Positions 46,601 to 56,132 of a stretch of 64,000 nt of DNA are shown here, in pieces. Position 1 is the stretch's first letter, and the number at the start of each line of letters is the position of its first letter. The stretch comes from Candidatus Methanosphaera massiliense (GTDB lineage: Archaea > Methanobacteriota > Methanobacteria > Methanobacteriales > Methanobacteriaceae): contig NZ_JARBXM010000001.1 in the NCBI RefSeq assembly GCF_028890305.1, positions 1,220,501 to 1,284,500 of the forward strand. Reading direction: 5' to 3'. A program made the position numbers and the translations under genes. The notes beneath the pieces are model-generated. The model had not been told where the DNA came from. It did not search any database and saw only the letters and a list, made by a program, of their open reading frames with translations.

Positions 46601-48028
46601 ATGGATTCAGTAGGTATGGATAAAATAAATGATTTAACAGAAGGTCCATTATTTGATGAGTTTATCAAGGCAACAGGTCTAACAAGTGATGATGCAATGT
46701 ATCTTAAAAATCAATTAATAGATGATTATAATAATTATAGAATCAATGAAGATAGTGTGGAAGACCGTTTAAATGAATTAGTTAATACTATCTTAATTAG
46801 CAAGGGATATGATATTGGTTTGGATCCTGAGGAGAAACTCTTAACTTATTACTATAATCAAGATTATACATTAATGCATTGCACAGTATGTGGTAATCCA
46901 ATACTCTATAATGATAATTACTGTAGCAAGTGTGGTAGTAGAACACAATATCATTCTAATACAAGTTTAGGCTTCTTTAATAATAGAAAGATTAATAATA
47001 TTCCTGATAATAATACAATTCAAGAGGATTTCTCAGATAATACTGTAAATGAAATAATGTTTGATGATAATGTATTTAAGTATGCTATTGTAACGTATTT
47101 AAATATTTTAAATGATCCAAGTAGTGATAATTTGGATGATAACACATTTAACTACTATAATACCACTATTGATGATGTGAAACAGTTCTCATTAGATAAT
47201 AATCTGATTAATGAAAGTGTTACTAAAGAGAATTTTCTCTCATTAGCAAATGGACTTAGTGTATCTCAATTAAAACAAATATTATCTGGCTATAAAATAG
47301 ATACTAATGGAAATAAAATAGATTTAATAACACGTTTAATTGATAATCTTAATATAACAAATCTTAAAAAGATATTTGACACTAGAGCATATATATTGAC
47401 TTCACAGGGATTGAATTTAATTATAGATAATCCACAGATATACTTCTACAATAAATTTCTAAAAACATACTCCTTAGAAAAATTTCAGCAACTATACCAG
47501 GAAAACAAAGATACATTGAATCTATCACAAATAGGCTTATTATACATGAATAACTATCGAAAGGAATATGCAAATAAACTAAAATGGGGATTATACAAGA
47601 ATACATACTATGTAGACTATAATATATTCAAATATACAAATAAGAAAAACCCACAATTACTAAGCTTACTGAAAATACTCACATGTGATATAAACCTATG
47701 GGAAGACAACATACTTGATAAAGATTCACTACTACTAGCACCAGCAATAACAAATAATATATGTAAAATAGTTTATGATGAAAAGATACAACAAAGTGAT
47801 TTGAAAGAATTTTTCATAAAAGCAGTAGATAGTCTTGAAATACCTGCATTACTCTTATCAAAAGAAGCAATGTTCCAATACTTAATAAAAATAATAAATA
47901 AAGAGCCACTTGATAAAATACAGGAAGAAATAAAAGAAAAATATAATAATTTAGAATCCAAGTATCATTTTGATAATCTAACACAACAACAGGAAGTAGT
48001 ATATACTATTAATACCTTAATTAACTAA
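46601..48028 (+). CDS. zinc-ribbon protein with SAP-like domain
   Basis: The 475-aa protein has an N-terminal helical region and a zinc ribbon at about residues 94-112 (CTVCGNP...CSKCGS). A SAP-like motif sits near 225-255 (LSVSQLKQILSGYKIDTNGN followed by KIDLITRLI), which in other proteins binds nucleic acid. A long helical C-terminal part follows. It converges on the HEXXH paralogue at 48025, with which it overlaps by four bases at the stops. A nucleic-acid-linked role is inference from the SAP motif. Confidence 0.7.
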   Translation: MDSVGMDKINDLTEGPLFDEFIKATGLTSDDAMYLKNQLIDDYNNYRINEDSVEDRLNELVNTILISKGYDIGLDPEEKLLTYYYNQDYTLMHCTVCGNPILYNDNYCSKCGSRTQYHSNTSLGFFNNRKINNIPDNNTIQEDFSDNTVNEIMFDDNVFKYAIVTYLNILNDPSSDNLDDNTFNYYNTTIDDVKQFSLDNNLINESVTKENFLSLANGLSVSQLKQILSGYKIDTNGNKIDLITRLIDNLNITNLKKIFDTRAYILTSQGLNLIIDNPQIYFYNKFLKTYSLEKFQQLYQENKDTLNLSQIGLLYMNNYRKEYANKLKWGLYKNTYYVDYNIFKYTNKKNPQLLSLLKILTCDINLWEDNILDKDSLLLAPAITNNICKIVYDEKIQQSDLKEFFIKAVDSLEIPALLLSKEAMFQYLIKIINKEPLDKIQEEIKEKYNNLESKYHFDNLTQQQEVVYTINTLIN

Positions 48029-48969
48029 CCTCTGTTTGCTTGTTCAAAGTTACCTGATAACATATATACAGTAATTATACCACTTGGACTCTGACTAAGC
48101 TCATTAAAAGTATTAATAATGATAGATTTAATAGCTTTCATCTTCTCCTTTCCGGTTTTATATTTAGGTTTATTATTTAACTCTGAATGTCCGGTACTAG
48201 GAATCATATGATCTTTCTTAAAAATATAATTAATTTCTTTTAAAAAATTTTCATCAAAGAAGGTTTTTAAAATATTAATAACATCATCAGCAATAGAATT
48301 GCCTAAAACATACATCTGCTCTACGATATTACTATCCAGGTTATTCATAGCTAATATTTGCACGACAGATTCATAATCCTTAGCAATATTATTAGTGAAA
48401 TATCCCTCACATGTATAAGCAAGATATTCATTAGCAACTTTATGATACTGGTCAATCAGTACCATGTAAGCTACAAAACCCTCAATAAAGTCTGTTTTTC
48501 TAGAATCTAAAAAGTACATAATTAATTGTTCAAATATCTCACTAAATAAGTGGTGAGATAATTCATGTATTAATGTACAAATTTTCATTGATTCATTCAA
48601 ATCGTTATCAATATAGATACTATTATAATTATAATATCCATAAACTCCATCTGCCTTATCATATCCTACCTTAGAGTATTGTTTTACAAGTTTTATTAGC
48701 TTATTAAGACAAGGTTCATTACTATATCTATTAAGATTCATCAAACCCATATCACGGATACTACGTATTATTTTATTATAAATATCTTCAGTTAACTCAG
48801 TATCAACAAGTTTAGACAGATTCTCATTTGTAAAGAACGTGTCACTATCATTATATTCAGCTCCATCTTTTATTCTTCTAGATTTCAAGACAGAGCCACA
48901 GTTTATACAATACTTTAATAGTGGATAATTCTCAGTACCACAATATGAACAATATTTACTATACTTCAT
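48025..48969 (-). CDS. zinc-ribbon protein with HEXXH metallopeptidase-like domain (paralogue)
   Basis: The 314-aa protein has the same plan as the one at 4011-4934. A zinc ribbon (CSYCGT...CINCGS) is followed by HELSH at residues 135-139, a downstream Glu (E163 in FIEGFVAY) and the ANEYLAYTCEGYF segment. There is no signal peptide. The conserved set of putative zinc ligands in two diverged copies argues that the peptidase site matters. Its C-terminus overlaps the convergent SAP/zinc-ribbon gene. Confidence 0.75.
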   Translation of the reverse strand: MKYSKYCSYCGTENYPLLKYCINCGSVLKSRRIKDGAEYNDSDTFFTNENLSKLVDTELTEDIYNKIIRSIRDMGLMNLNRYSNEPCLNKLIKLVKQYSKVGYDKADGVYGYYNYNSIYIDNDLNESMKICTLIHELSHHLFSEIFEQLIMYFLDSRKTDFIEGFVAYMVLIDQYHKVANEYLAYTCEGYFTNNIAKDYESVVQILAMNNLDSNIVEQMYVLGNSIADDVINILKTFFDENFLKEINYIFKKDHMIPSTGHSELNNKPKYKTGKEKMKAIKSIIINTFNELSQSPSGIITVYMLSGNFEQANRG

Positions 48970-49049
48970 TTTCTATCAAATCTTTCGATAATTGAATATC
49001 CTATTTTCATATTAAATAATTATAAAAAAATATTTTTGGAATAATATAC

Positions 49050-49355
49050 TTATTCAAGCATATCATTAACAGTTTTAATCTTTGCATTTAATGTTCTATT
49101 TTCAACATCTCTTCTATCATCAACTTTAATAACAGTATATACTCTACCAGTTCCAGCAGTAAATACTGCTTCCTGAGCTTTAGCTATTGCAGTATATAAT
49201 TCTTTATAATTATCTGCTTCAATTTGAGTTCCCATACCTGTTAACTGATAATTTAATCCTGAATCTTTTATTGCTTGAACTGCTTTTGTTACAAATTCTT
49301 TACATTCTGTATTATCTATTCCAACTGGTAATATTGCAAAATCTGCTGTTATCAT
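49050..49355 (-). CDS. thiamine-binding protein, MTH1187/YkoF family
   Basis: The 101-aa protein begins MITADFAILPVGI and has the ferredoxin-like fold pattern of MTH1187/YkoF proteins, with LTGMGTQIEADNYKEL and a C-terminal VIKVDDRRD strand. Family members bind thiamine or its precursors. Several starts are possible; ATG 49355 gives the family's usual N-terminus and lies four bases after AGGATGTGAT. It follows thiM by 18 bp, which supports a thiamine link. Confidence 0.88.
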   Translation of the reverse strand: MITADFAILPVGIDNTECKEFVTKAVQAIKDSGLNYQLTGMGTQIEADNYKELYTAIAKAQEAVFTAGTGRVYTVIKVDDRRDVENRTLNAKIKTVNDMLE

Positions 49356-49373
49356 CATTATCACATCCTAATA

Positions 49374-50240
49374 TTAAATTTTATATAATTTTCCATATTT
49401 CATTATAGTTTCTTCATTCATCTTATATAATTCATCAATGAGGTATGTTCTAAAGGATCCACTCCCTTCATTGTTAATCTGTACTTTTCTATAAGCTTTT
49501 TCTCCAGCTATTGCCATTGATAAACTACCCATAATTGCAGCATCTAATGGGTTAGTAACAGCTGTAAATGAGCCTATTACACAGGTTAACATACAGCCGC
49601 TACCCGTGATTTTTGACATGATTGGTTCACCATTATCTATTAAGTAAACATCTTTTCCATCAGAAATCATATCTACGGGTCCAGATACAGCTATTATAGT
49701 ATTTAAATTGCTGGCTATTTTTTTTATAATCTCACAGTTTTCCTTCATATTCATTTTATTTATAATATCATCATCAGCTACATCTACTCCTTTTGCTTTA
49801 GCATTATCCTCAATGATATCATATAAGTAGCCTATTGCCTTGATTTCAGACATGTTTCCTCTTATAACTGAGACAGATGACCTGTTTATAATATCTATTG
49901 TTGTATCATTTCTTAGTTTTGATACACCAACAGCCACTGGGTCTAATACTAAGGGGGTTCCTGTTTCTTTTGTATGTGTTGCTGCTACTTGCATAGGTTC
50001 TATCTGGTCTTCTAATAGTGTTCCTAGATTGATAACTGTTGTTCCTGCAATTTCAACAAATTCTTTCATTTCAGGAGTTTCATTTGCCATGGAAGGAGAT
50101 CCACCTATTGCTAGTACTGCATTAGCACAGTCATTTATTGTAACATAATTTGTTATACAATGTATTAGTGGACATTTAGTTCGTAGTTTTTCTATTGTTT
50201 TACTACATTCACATAATTTTTCTTTATCTATCTTTGTCAT
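49374..50240 (-). CDS. thiM: hydroxyethylthiazole kinase
   Basis: The 288-aa protein is ThiM, which phosphorylates hydroxyethylthiazole for thiamine salvage. Family marks are PLIHCITNYVTINDCANAVL, GGSPSMANETPEM, LDPVAVGVSKLR and the anion-hole motif KITGSGCMLTCVIG with the catalytic Cys. The start has GAGGAAA upstream. The thiamine-binding-type protein is 18 bp downstream, so the two form a salvage operon. Confidence 0.95.
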   Translation of the reverse strand: MTKIDKEKLCECSKTIEKLRTKCPLIHCITNYVTINDCANAVLAIGGSPSMANETPEMKEFVEIAGTTVINLGTLLEDQIEPMQVAATHTKETGTPLVLDPVAVGVSKLRNDTTIDIINRSSVSVIRGNMSEIKAIGYLYDIIEDNAKAKGVDVADDDIINKMNMKENCEIIKKIASNLNTIIAVSGPVDMISDGKDVYLIDNGEPIMSKITGSGCMLTCVIGSFTAVTNPLDAAIMGSLSMAIAGEKAYRKVQINNEGSGSFRTYLIDELYKMNEETIMKYGKLYKI

Positions 50241-50346
50241 ATTGTTTCCTCTATTGTTTCTATTATTATCTTTGTTATTGGTAATTAATAATTATTATAT
50301 ATTAATAATGATAGAATAAAATAAATGTGAAGAAAATTATTGTATT

Positions 50347-50622
50347 ATGATTAAAATGAAAACTAAAATTTGTCCTAGATGTGGCTCGGAGAATATAGAG
50401 TGGATTATACCACAAAATTGGTCTATGTGGTCATGTAATAATTGTGATTATACTGGTCCTGTAATTGAAGTAGATGAAGCTGTTGAAAAACAATTACAGG
50501 AAAACTGGAAAAATCACAAGAATGAAATATTAAATAAAAATAAGAATGATGAAGATGATGAAGAGGATGATTTATCTGATGAAGAATTAGAGGAGAAGTT
50601 AGATAAATTATTTGATGATTAA
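50347..50622 (+). CDS. small zinc-ribbon protein with acidic tail
   Basis: The 91-aa protein has a zinc ribbon of the type CPRCGSENIEW...WSCNNCDYTG and a strongly acidic C-terminal tail (DEDDEEDDLSDEELEEK). No clear ribosome site is seen, so the start may be ATG 50347 or the ATG three codons later. Small zinc-ribbon proteins with acidic tails are common in Methanobacteria; no function is established. It converges on a membrane protein gene. Confidence 0.75.
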   Translation: MIKMKTKICPRCGSENIEWIIPQNWSMWSCNNCDYTGPVIEVDEAVEKQLQENWKNHKNEILNKNKNDEDDEEDDLSDEELEEKLDKLFDD

Positions 50623-50628
50623 AATCAT

Positions 50629-51030
50629 TTAATTATTTTCTTTTAGTTTCTTTTTCTTAGCTTTTAATTCTTCTTCTTTTTTGTTTCTTTTATCTACTTC
50701 TATCTTGTTAATTTTGGATTGTTTTCTTTCATAATAAGTTATTGGTATTAATATTAGAATTATTATGATTGCTGCTATTGTTATTCCAAAATATTTTCTA
50801 ATTATTTCTTCTATAAATAATAGTAAAGGTAGTAGTATTATAAAACCTATACTTGCTGATTTAAAGGTTATTCCATGTGTCCATTTACATTTTTCTTTTG
50901 TTTTTCCTATAAATGGATCTGGCTGTTCTTTTTTTACTCCTTCATATTCACCTAATGATTTTGGAATCATATATAATGCATATATAAATGTTAGTAGTAT
51001 AATATGTCCTGATATTTCTGTTATTGACAA
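50629..51030 (-). CDS. hypothetical membrane protein (133 aa)
   Basis: The protein has an N-terminal hydrophobic segment (HIILLTFIYALYMI), two more in the middle (FIILLPLLLFIEEII and TIAAIIIILILIPITYY), and a highly charged Lys/Glu tail. I place the start at TTG 51030 because GGAG lies nine bases upstream; the TTG at 51045 overlaps that ribosome site. I do not recognise the family. Confidence 0.6.
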   Translation of the reverse strand: MSITEISGHIILLTFIYALYMIPKSLGEYEGVKKEQPDPFIGKTKEKCKWTHGITFKSASIGFIILLPLLLFIEEIIRKYFGITIAAIIIILILIPITYYERKQSKINKIEVDKRNKKEEELKAKKKKLKENN

Positions 51031-51132
51031 TATTTTATTCTCCAATCATATTTTTTTAGTAATTATACTTATGTTATAAGCTATATTTTAAGTTTAACCT
51101 AAATTTGTATTTATTATAAAAAAAGTAAGATA

Positions 51133-51768
51133 TTAGAAATTAAGTTTAATTCCTAACATATTAGCAATGAAATGAAGGAGTATATTAATATCAGAGAAAA
51201 AACCATTATACTGTTTATTATGGATATTTGACATGAAATCTTCCATACGATCATCCAATTCTCGTCTATATGTAGTATTGTTATAATCATGCTCCGTGAA
51301 GTAATGTATTTGGACAGCATAATTTCCATCTTCTCTATGGAAGATATACGTCACGCCCATATTACTATTATTTGTCTCAGGTCCCCTGGAAGGATTCTTG
51401 AAATATTCTCTAGATACATTATTACCTCCTAAGTTAACAGTAGTACTATTCACCACTTCATAGTTTCCATGTTCTAATTCTCTTAATTTTCCCTCAGATA
51501 CACTTGTTATATGACCTTCTGGCCAGTCATCCCATAAATCCCATACAACATAACGATTAGTAATAGAGTTATTGGTTTTAGCTTTATCAGTCCAGTTTAC
51601 TTGTTCTGTAGTATTCCAGGCCTGTGGAACATTAACAGTACTATTTCCAAAAGTAAGTTGGTTCTCTGTATTCCAAGATAAAATAGTGTTAACAGCACTT
51701 AAATTAGTAATTATATAAATAAATATTATAACTATAATAAAGCTAATTAACATATCCTTCTTTCTCAT
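51133..51768 (-). CDS. exported or membrane-anchored hypothetical protein coupled to the GT2 gene
   Basis: The 211-aa protein has an N-terminal membrane anchor or signal (MLISFIIVIIFIYIITNLSA) and an extracellular domain with several NxT/NxS sites and a WDLWDDWPEG segment. A short hydrophobic C-terminal stretch (INILLHFIANMLGI) follows. Its start overlaps the end of the upstream GT2 fusion gene by 26 bases, a sign of coupled translation. The coupling suggests it helps the synthase, for example in polymer export or attachment. The domain itself is not recognised. Confidence 0.7.
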   Translation of the reverse strand: MRKKDMLISFIIVIIFIYIITNLSAVNTILSWNTENQLTFGNSTVNVPQAWNTTEQVNWTDKAKTNNSITNRYVVWDLWDDWPEGHITSVSEGKLRELEHGNYEVVNSTTVNLGGNNVSREYFKNPSRGPETNNSNMGVTYIFHREDGNYAVQIHYFTEHDYNNTTYRRELDDRMEDFMSNIHNKQYNGFFSDINILLHFIANMLGIKLNF

Positions 51769-53806
51769 TTTTTCCCTCTAATCTTTGATTTTTATTTTCT
51801 TCATTTTCTATGCCTTTATGGGTAGTTTTAGCCCATCTTCTCTCAACTCTTGTTATCATATCCCACATTGTTATAAAGAACAAGGGGATTAAGTGGAAAC
51901 AATAAATCCAATACTCTATTAAATCCTTGATAAATTTAAGATATTTCTTGTCATCACGTATAAGTGCAATACTTATTCCAGGGAAAAATCCAACCGCTGA
52001 AATAATACCAATTATTAAAGGTGCTTCCATACGGATAACCGTAGGTATATGTAACACAAACCATCCAATTATATTAATGATAAATATTAAAAAACCAACG
52101 AAAATGAATAAATTAAATGCATAATTACTTATATGGAAAATAATACCCACCTTTTTGTAGAAAGGTAATTTACATGTAAGAATTCTGGAGAAATAAACAA
52201 ATAATGTTTCGAAGTTACCCATAGCCCAGCGAACTCTTTGTTTCATAAAGTCATGCCAATTATCAACAGCTTCCTGGTAAACAGAAACCTCTGGACAATA
52301 TCTTATCTCTCCACCACTAATTAATAGTTTAACACTTAGATTTAAATCTTCAGTAACAGCAAATCCATCCCATTTACCTGCTTTAATTATTGCATCTTTT
52401 TTAACAAATTGACCATTTCCGCCAAGAAATCCATTAAATTTAAGATTATCTTTAGCTCTAAGTATGTTTCCAAAACCTGAAAATTCTACATCTTGCATGT
52501 TAGTTAGGAAATTATAATCTTTATTATACATTCTTACTCGACATTGAACACCCTGTACTTTAGGATTATTTAGATATGGGATCAATTTAGTTAAAAAATC
52601 TGGTTTTACCCATGTATCAGCATCGAAAACTCCTAGAATAGAACCATAAGATAATGCTAATGCATCATTGAGTACAAATCCCTTACCTTTACCTGATTTA
52701 GGTGGTTTACGAGTAATTATTCTTAAATGAGGATATTCCTTCTTAAGATCAGATAAAATTTCACCAGTTTTATCATCAGAACCATCATTTACCACGATAA
52801 GCTCATAATTAGGTTTACCATTATATGTATAATCCATATTCACAATACTTCTAACGGTATCTTCAATAGTATACTGTTCATTATGTGCTGGAATAATAAT
52901 TGATACAAATGGTGGTTTATCATAGGGTTTTGGTTCTTCCATTTTAAATAAACTTATCACTGCTAGAAATATCATCATTACAGAAGGAATAAAAATAATC
53001 CATTGCAGGAATGTTACATTCTTTGCTATAATACCTGATATTATAAGAATTATTGAAAGAACTAGAAGTAATCCAGAATATAATTTCTCAATACCTAATT
53101 CAATATTTTTCTTAGTCATCCTTGATTTAACATCAATTACTGTTTTCACGTTAGATGTGTGTTTTTTAAGAGCAACTTTAATAACAAATTTAATTTCATT
53201 AGTTGAATATTCATCAAAAATAAATCCATAATTTGTCTCTATAAAATTACTTTGAGTTAAATTATCCTCGATATTGAAGATATAAATTATAGGAATATCT
53301 AATTTGTTAATTAATTTACCTAACTCTTCACCATTTTTTTTACCATTTATATCTAAACTTAAAAAAACAATATCTGGCAAATTCTCCTCGATAAAGTAAA
53401 GAGCTTCTTCACTATTATCTGAAATACCTACAAGATCATAATGCTCATTTGTTAATGTTTTTTCAATGTTTCTTATAGCTTTTTTATTCTTAGAAACAAT
53501 ATATACCTTAGGAATTCTTTCATTTAGGCTCTTGATAGTCGGTTCATCATTAATATTTATAGTTAATTCTTTAGCATCATCAACATCTTTTAATGAAGAA
53601 ATTTCACTATTAGCAATTTCATAAATAAGATTATCATCAGATATATTTTTATCTAAATCTACTGTTTTATTACCTTCATCAAAAGATTTATCCTCAGTGA
53701 AATCAATACTATTATCAGAATTTTGTCTTTTATTAACTTCTTTCTGGTTTGAATCATCTTTATTTAAAAAACTATCTAATTTTAAATTTTCATTATAATC
53801 ATCCAA
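51743..53806 (-). CDS. pseudo-receiver/GT2 fusion, cellulose-synthase-like processive glycosyltransferase
   Basis: The 687-aa protein has an acidic N-terminus, a receiver-like domain (about residues 97-222), two membrane helices, and a GT2 domain (about 295-540). The GT2 part has IIPAHNEQYT, VVNDGSDD, the metal site FDADTW, the acceptor TEDLNLS and the processivity motif KQRVRW. Four or so further membrane helices follow. Such enzymes make and export polysaccharide chains. The receiver part is degenerate: the acidic pocket reads VSKN, the phospho-acceptor position is Ser150 (FLSLD) and the conserved Lys-Pro is missing. The start is a TTG with GAGGTG upstream. Two-component genes lie upstream on the same strand. 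Confidence 0.88.
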   Translation of the reverse strand: MDDYNENLKLDSFLNKDDSNQKEVNKRQNSDNSIDFTEDKSFDEGNKTVDLDKNISDDNLIYEIANSEISSLKDVDDAKELTININDEPTIKSLNERIPKVYIVSKNKKAIRNIEKTLTNEHYDLVGISDNSEEALYFIEENLPDIVFLSLDINGKKNGEELGKLINKLDIPIIYIFNIEDNLTQSNFIETNYGFIFDEYSTNEIKFVIKVALKKHTSNVKTVIDVKSRMTKKNIELGIEKLYSGLLLVLSIILIISGIIAKNVTFLQWIIFIPSVMMIFLAVISLFKMEEPKPYDKPPFVSIIIPAHNEQYTIEDTVRSIVNMDYTYNGKPNYELIVVNDGSDDKTGEILSDLKKEYPHLRIITRKPPKSGKGKGFVLNDALALSYGSILGVFDADTWVKPDFLTKLIPYLNNPKVQGVQCRVRMYNKDYNFLTNMQDVEFSGFGNILRAKDNLKFNGFLGGNGQFVKKDAIIKAGKWDGFAVTEDLNLSVKLLISGGEIRYCPEVSVYQEAVDNWHDFMKQRVRWAMGNFETLFVYFSRILTCKLPFYKKVGIIFHISNYAFNLFIFVGFLIFIINIIGWFVLHIPTVIRMEAPLIIGIISAVGFFPGISIALIRDDKKYLKFIKDLIEYWIYCFHLIPLFFITMWDMITRVERRWAKTTHKGIENEENKNQRLEGKNEKEGYVN

Positions 53807-54232
53807 TATTACACCTCTTTTATTTTTTTAATGTAAAAAAAAAATAATCTCATTTGATGTGAAAAAATATTTCATTAGATTTTTGTTTTAATAAAGGGTT
53901 AAAACCTATGATATTTTTATTAATCTTTTAGAATTGTATATATCTTATTTAAATTAATCTAAAAGTATTATTTAATATTTACTCTTATTGATATTAATAG
54001 TTTAGTCTATTTTAAATAAATAAAGAGTACGTTCTATTTTTCTGTTTATGAAATAAAAAAAATATTGATTTAAATTAAAAAAAATATAAAGAAAATAGAT
54101 ATTTCTCAAATATAATAAGTAGGAAAGAATATTTTTCCATTTATATTAAATAGTAATAATTTTGATAGAAAAAAAAGCAATATACTAAATTTAAATGAAA
54201 TAAGAAATAGAAAATTTAATAAAATTAGATCT
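53807..54232. other. gene-free AT-rich stretch upstream of the GT2 fusion gene
   Basis: This is the promoter side of the GT2 fusion gene and the end of the response-regulator gene on the same strand. It is extremely A/T-rich with T-runs. I see no gene or clear structure. Confidence 0.45.
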
Positions 54233-54649
54233 TTATTTTTTTACAAATCCATGGGCAATGTTAAGCTTTTCAGCATCGATTTTCGCACGTTTAATTGCAA
54301 AGTCTATACTCATACCAATAGTTTTCTTATTAAATGGCTTTGAAATAAATCCATAAACAGATAAATCATTTATTATCTTATTAAATGTATCATCATCAGT
54401 GTATGCGGTTAGAAAAATAACCGGTAAATTAAGTTCTGAAAGTTTTTTAGCTGCTTCGATACCATTCATTTCACCTTTCAATTTAATATCCATAATTGTT
54501 AAATCAGGTGATGTCTCAGCTGCAATATTAATTGCATCTTGACCATTATCTGTGATATCTATAACGTTATAGCCTAATTCTTCAAGAGTAAATTTTAAAT
54601 CGAGTGCTGTAATTGATTCATCTTCTACAATTAATATAGTATTTTTCAT
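54233..54649 (-). CDS. single-domain response regulator
   Basis: The 138-aa protein is a stand-alone receiver: acidic pocket VEDE, phospho-acceptor Asp54 (TIMDIKLKGEMNG), Thr in FLTAY and Lys in SKPF are all present. There is no output domain, only a short helical C-terminal tail. I favour the start at the ATG at 54649 (MKNTILIVEDE); an ATG three codons earlier is possible. It could take phosphate from the nearby kinase and act by protein contact. Confidence 0.9.
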   Translation of the reverse strand: MKNTILIVEDESITALDLKFTLEELGYNVIDITDNGQDAINIAAETSPDLTIMDIKLKGEMNGIEAAKKLSELNLPVIFLTAYTDDDTFNKIINDLSVYGFISKPFNKKTIGMSIDFAIKRAKIDAEKLNIAHGFVKK

Positions 54650-55038
54650 AAAAATCATCTAAATATTTGACTTGAAAAAATTTTTATAAATTAATTATTT
54701 TAAGATTTAATATCATGATAATATTGTCTTATTTTTCCTTAAATCATGATTAAACTAGATATTTTAAATATTTTTTTAAAATCTAATATAAAAGAATATG
54801 AAAGTCCTTTTTATTATTACTTCGAGAATTATTTTATCTATTATAATTTAAATATTTATTTATTTTTAACTTTATAAAATATTATTTTAAAGCCAGCCAG
54901 TAAAGTTATTATGGAAAAATTAATTAACCTAATCTGTTAACTTGCTTTTTTTTATAAAAAAAATTAGAAATGGATTATTAAATAATTATATTAATTTAAC
55001 ATGACTCAATACTTCTATATATTAAAATTTTATAGGAT
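54650..55038. other. gene-free AT-rich stretch between response-regulator genes
   Basis: The gap between two same-strand receiver genes holds T-runs and one GC-richer patch (GCCAGCCAG near 54891). No gene is visible. The length suggests the two regulators are not in one tight operon. Confidence 0.4.
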
Positions 55039-55404
55039 TCAACTATCTAATATAGAATTGATTTTTTTAAATAAGTCCTCGAAAGTAAATGGTTTATCTA
55101 TAAATTGCACTTTTCCCGTTTCTATTAACTCATCTAATTCTTTTGTATGATCCTGACCAGAAATGAAAATAAATTTATAATCATCATCTTTATATTTATT
55201 GTAAATATCCATTCCATTGTAACCATGTTTCAGTTTTAAATCTATAATAATTATATCCGGTTTTTTATCTGGAATGTATTCTAATGCTTTATAATAATCA
55301 TCAGTTTGATAAACAGTAAATCCTTTATCTATTAATTTATAAGATAAATCTAAAGCTATTATAGCTTCATCTTCGATTACCATGATCTTTGTTATTTTAA
55401 CACA
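55039..55404 (-). CDS. single-domain response regulator next to sensor kinase
   Basis: The protein is a stand-alone receiver with VIEDE, phospho-acceptor Asp in IIIDLKLKHGYNG, Ser in FISGQ and Lys in DKPF. An ATG at 55383 would cut off the first beta strand (KITKIMVIEDE), so I extend it to GTG 55404 (121 aa), only eight bases after the kinase stop; the exact start is uncertain because its GGAG is very close. The tight spacing to the kinase marks them as cognate partners. Confidence 0.85.
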   Translation of the reverse strand, partial: CVKITKIMVIEDEAIIALDLSYKLIDKGFTVYQTDDYYKALEYIPDKKPDIIIIDLKLKHGYNGMDIYNKYKDDDYKFIFISGQDHTKELDELIETGKVQFIDKPFTFEDLFKKINSILDS

Positions 55405-55412
55405 CTCCTTTA

Positions 55413-56132
55413 TTAGTTTTTACGATAAGGAAATTTAATTTTTGAAATAAAACCTTTTTCATGTTTGTTGATAATAATTATTTTACCATCAATTTGTTTA
55501 ACTAGAGCTGTTATAAGTATTTGACCTAATGAGTCACCATTATCACTGTCGTTTAATCCAATACCGTTATCTTTATATGTAAACAGGATATTTTCGCCTT
55601 CTGTTTCTAAATGACAAAAGATTTCTTTTTCACCTTCAAAATCATCAGGAAAAGCATGTTTAATTGAATTTATACACTCTTCGTTAAGAATTAATAATAA
55701 TGGAATCATTGTCTGAACATCTAATGATAAATCTTCTTCAATAGTATACTTGAAATCGATTTCGAAACTAGAGTACATTTCTGAAAAGAGGTCTTTAAAT
55801 TGATTAAAGAAGCTAGATAAATCAACATATCCCAAATCATTTCCATGATAGATTTTTTCATGTATCAAGGCCATTGAAGAGATAAATAGTTTCATAGAAT
55901 CAATTATACTATGATCAGAATATCCAAATCTTTGTTGAAGATTTATTAAACTATTTAAAATTTGTAAGTTATTCTTAACTCTGTGATGAACTTCTTTAAG
56001 TAATAAATCCTTTTGTTTGGATGTTTCCATAAGACCTATTTTATCTTCAATTACTCCTTTATCATGTATAATAGTAACAAATAATCCTGGTTTATCATCT
56101 ATAGTAACACTTACTAAGTATGCTGTAAACAT
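55413..56132 (-). CDS. HisKA_2-type sensor histidine kinase (catalytic part)
   Basis: The 239-aa protein has the phospho-acceptor box LLLKEVHHRVKNNLQILNSL and an ATP-binding domain with NEECINSIKHAF (N box), DNGIGL (G1) and GDSLGQILI (G2). It would autophosphorylate on His and pass phosphate to the adjacent receiver. Its first 35 residues (MFTAYLVSVTIDDKPGLFVT) look like the end of a PAS domain whose beginning is in the overlapping upstream frame. The ATG at 56132 has its own AGGTGA nine bases upstream. Confidence 0.88.
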   Translation of the reverse strand: MFTAYLVSVTIDDKPGLFVTIIHDKGVIEDKIGLMETSKQKDLLLKEVHHRVKNNLQILNSLINLQQRFGYSDHSIIDSMKLFISSMALIHEKIYHGNDLGYVDLSSFFNQFKDLFSEMYSSFEIDFKYTIEEDLSLDVQTMIPLLLILNEECINSIKHAFPDDFEGEKEIFCHLETEGENILFTYKDNGIGLNDSDNGDSLGQILITALVKQIDGKIIIINKHEKGFISKIKFPYRKN

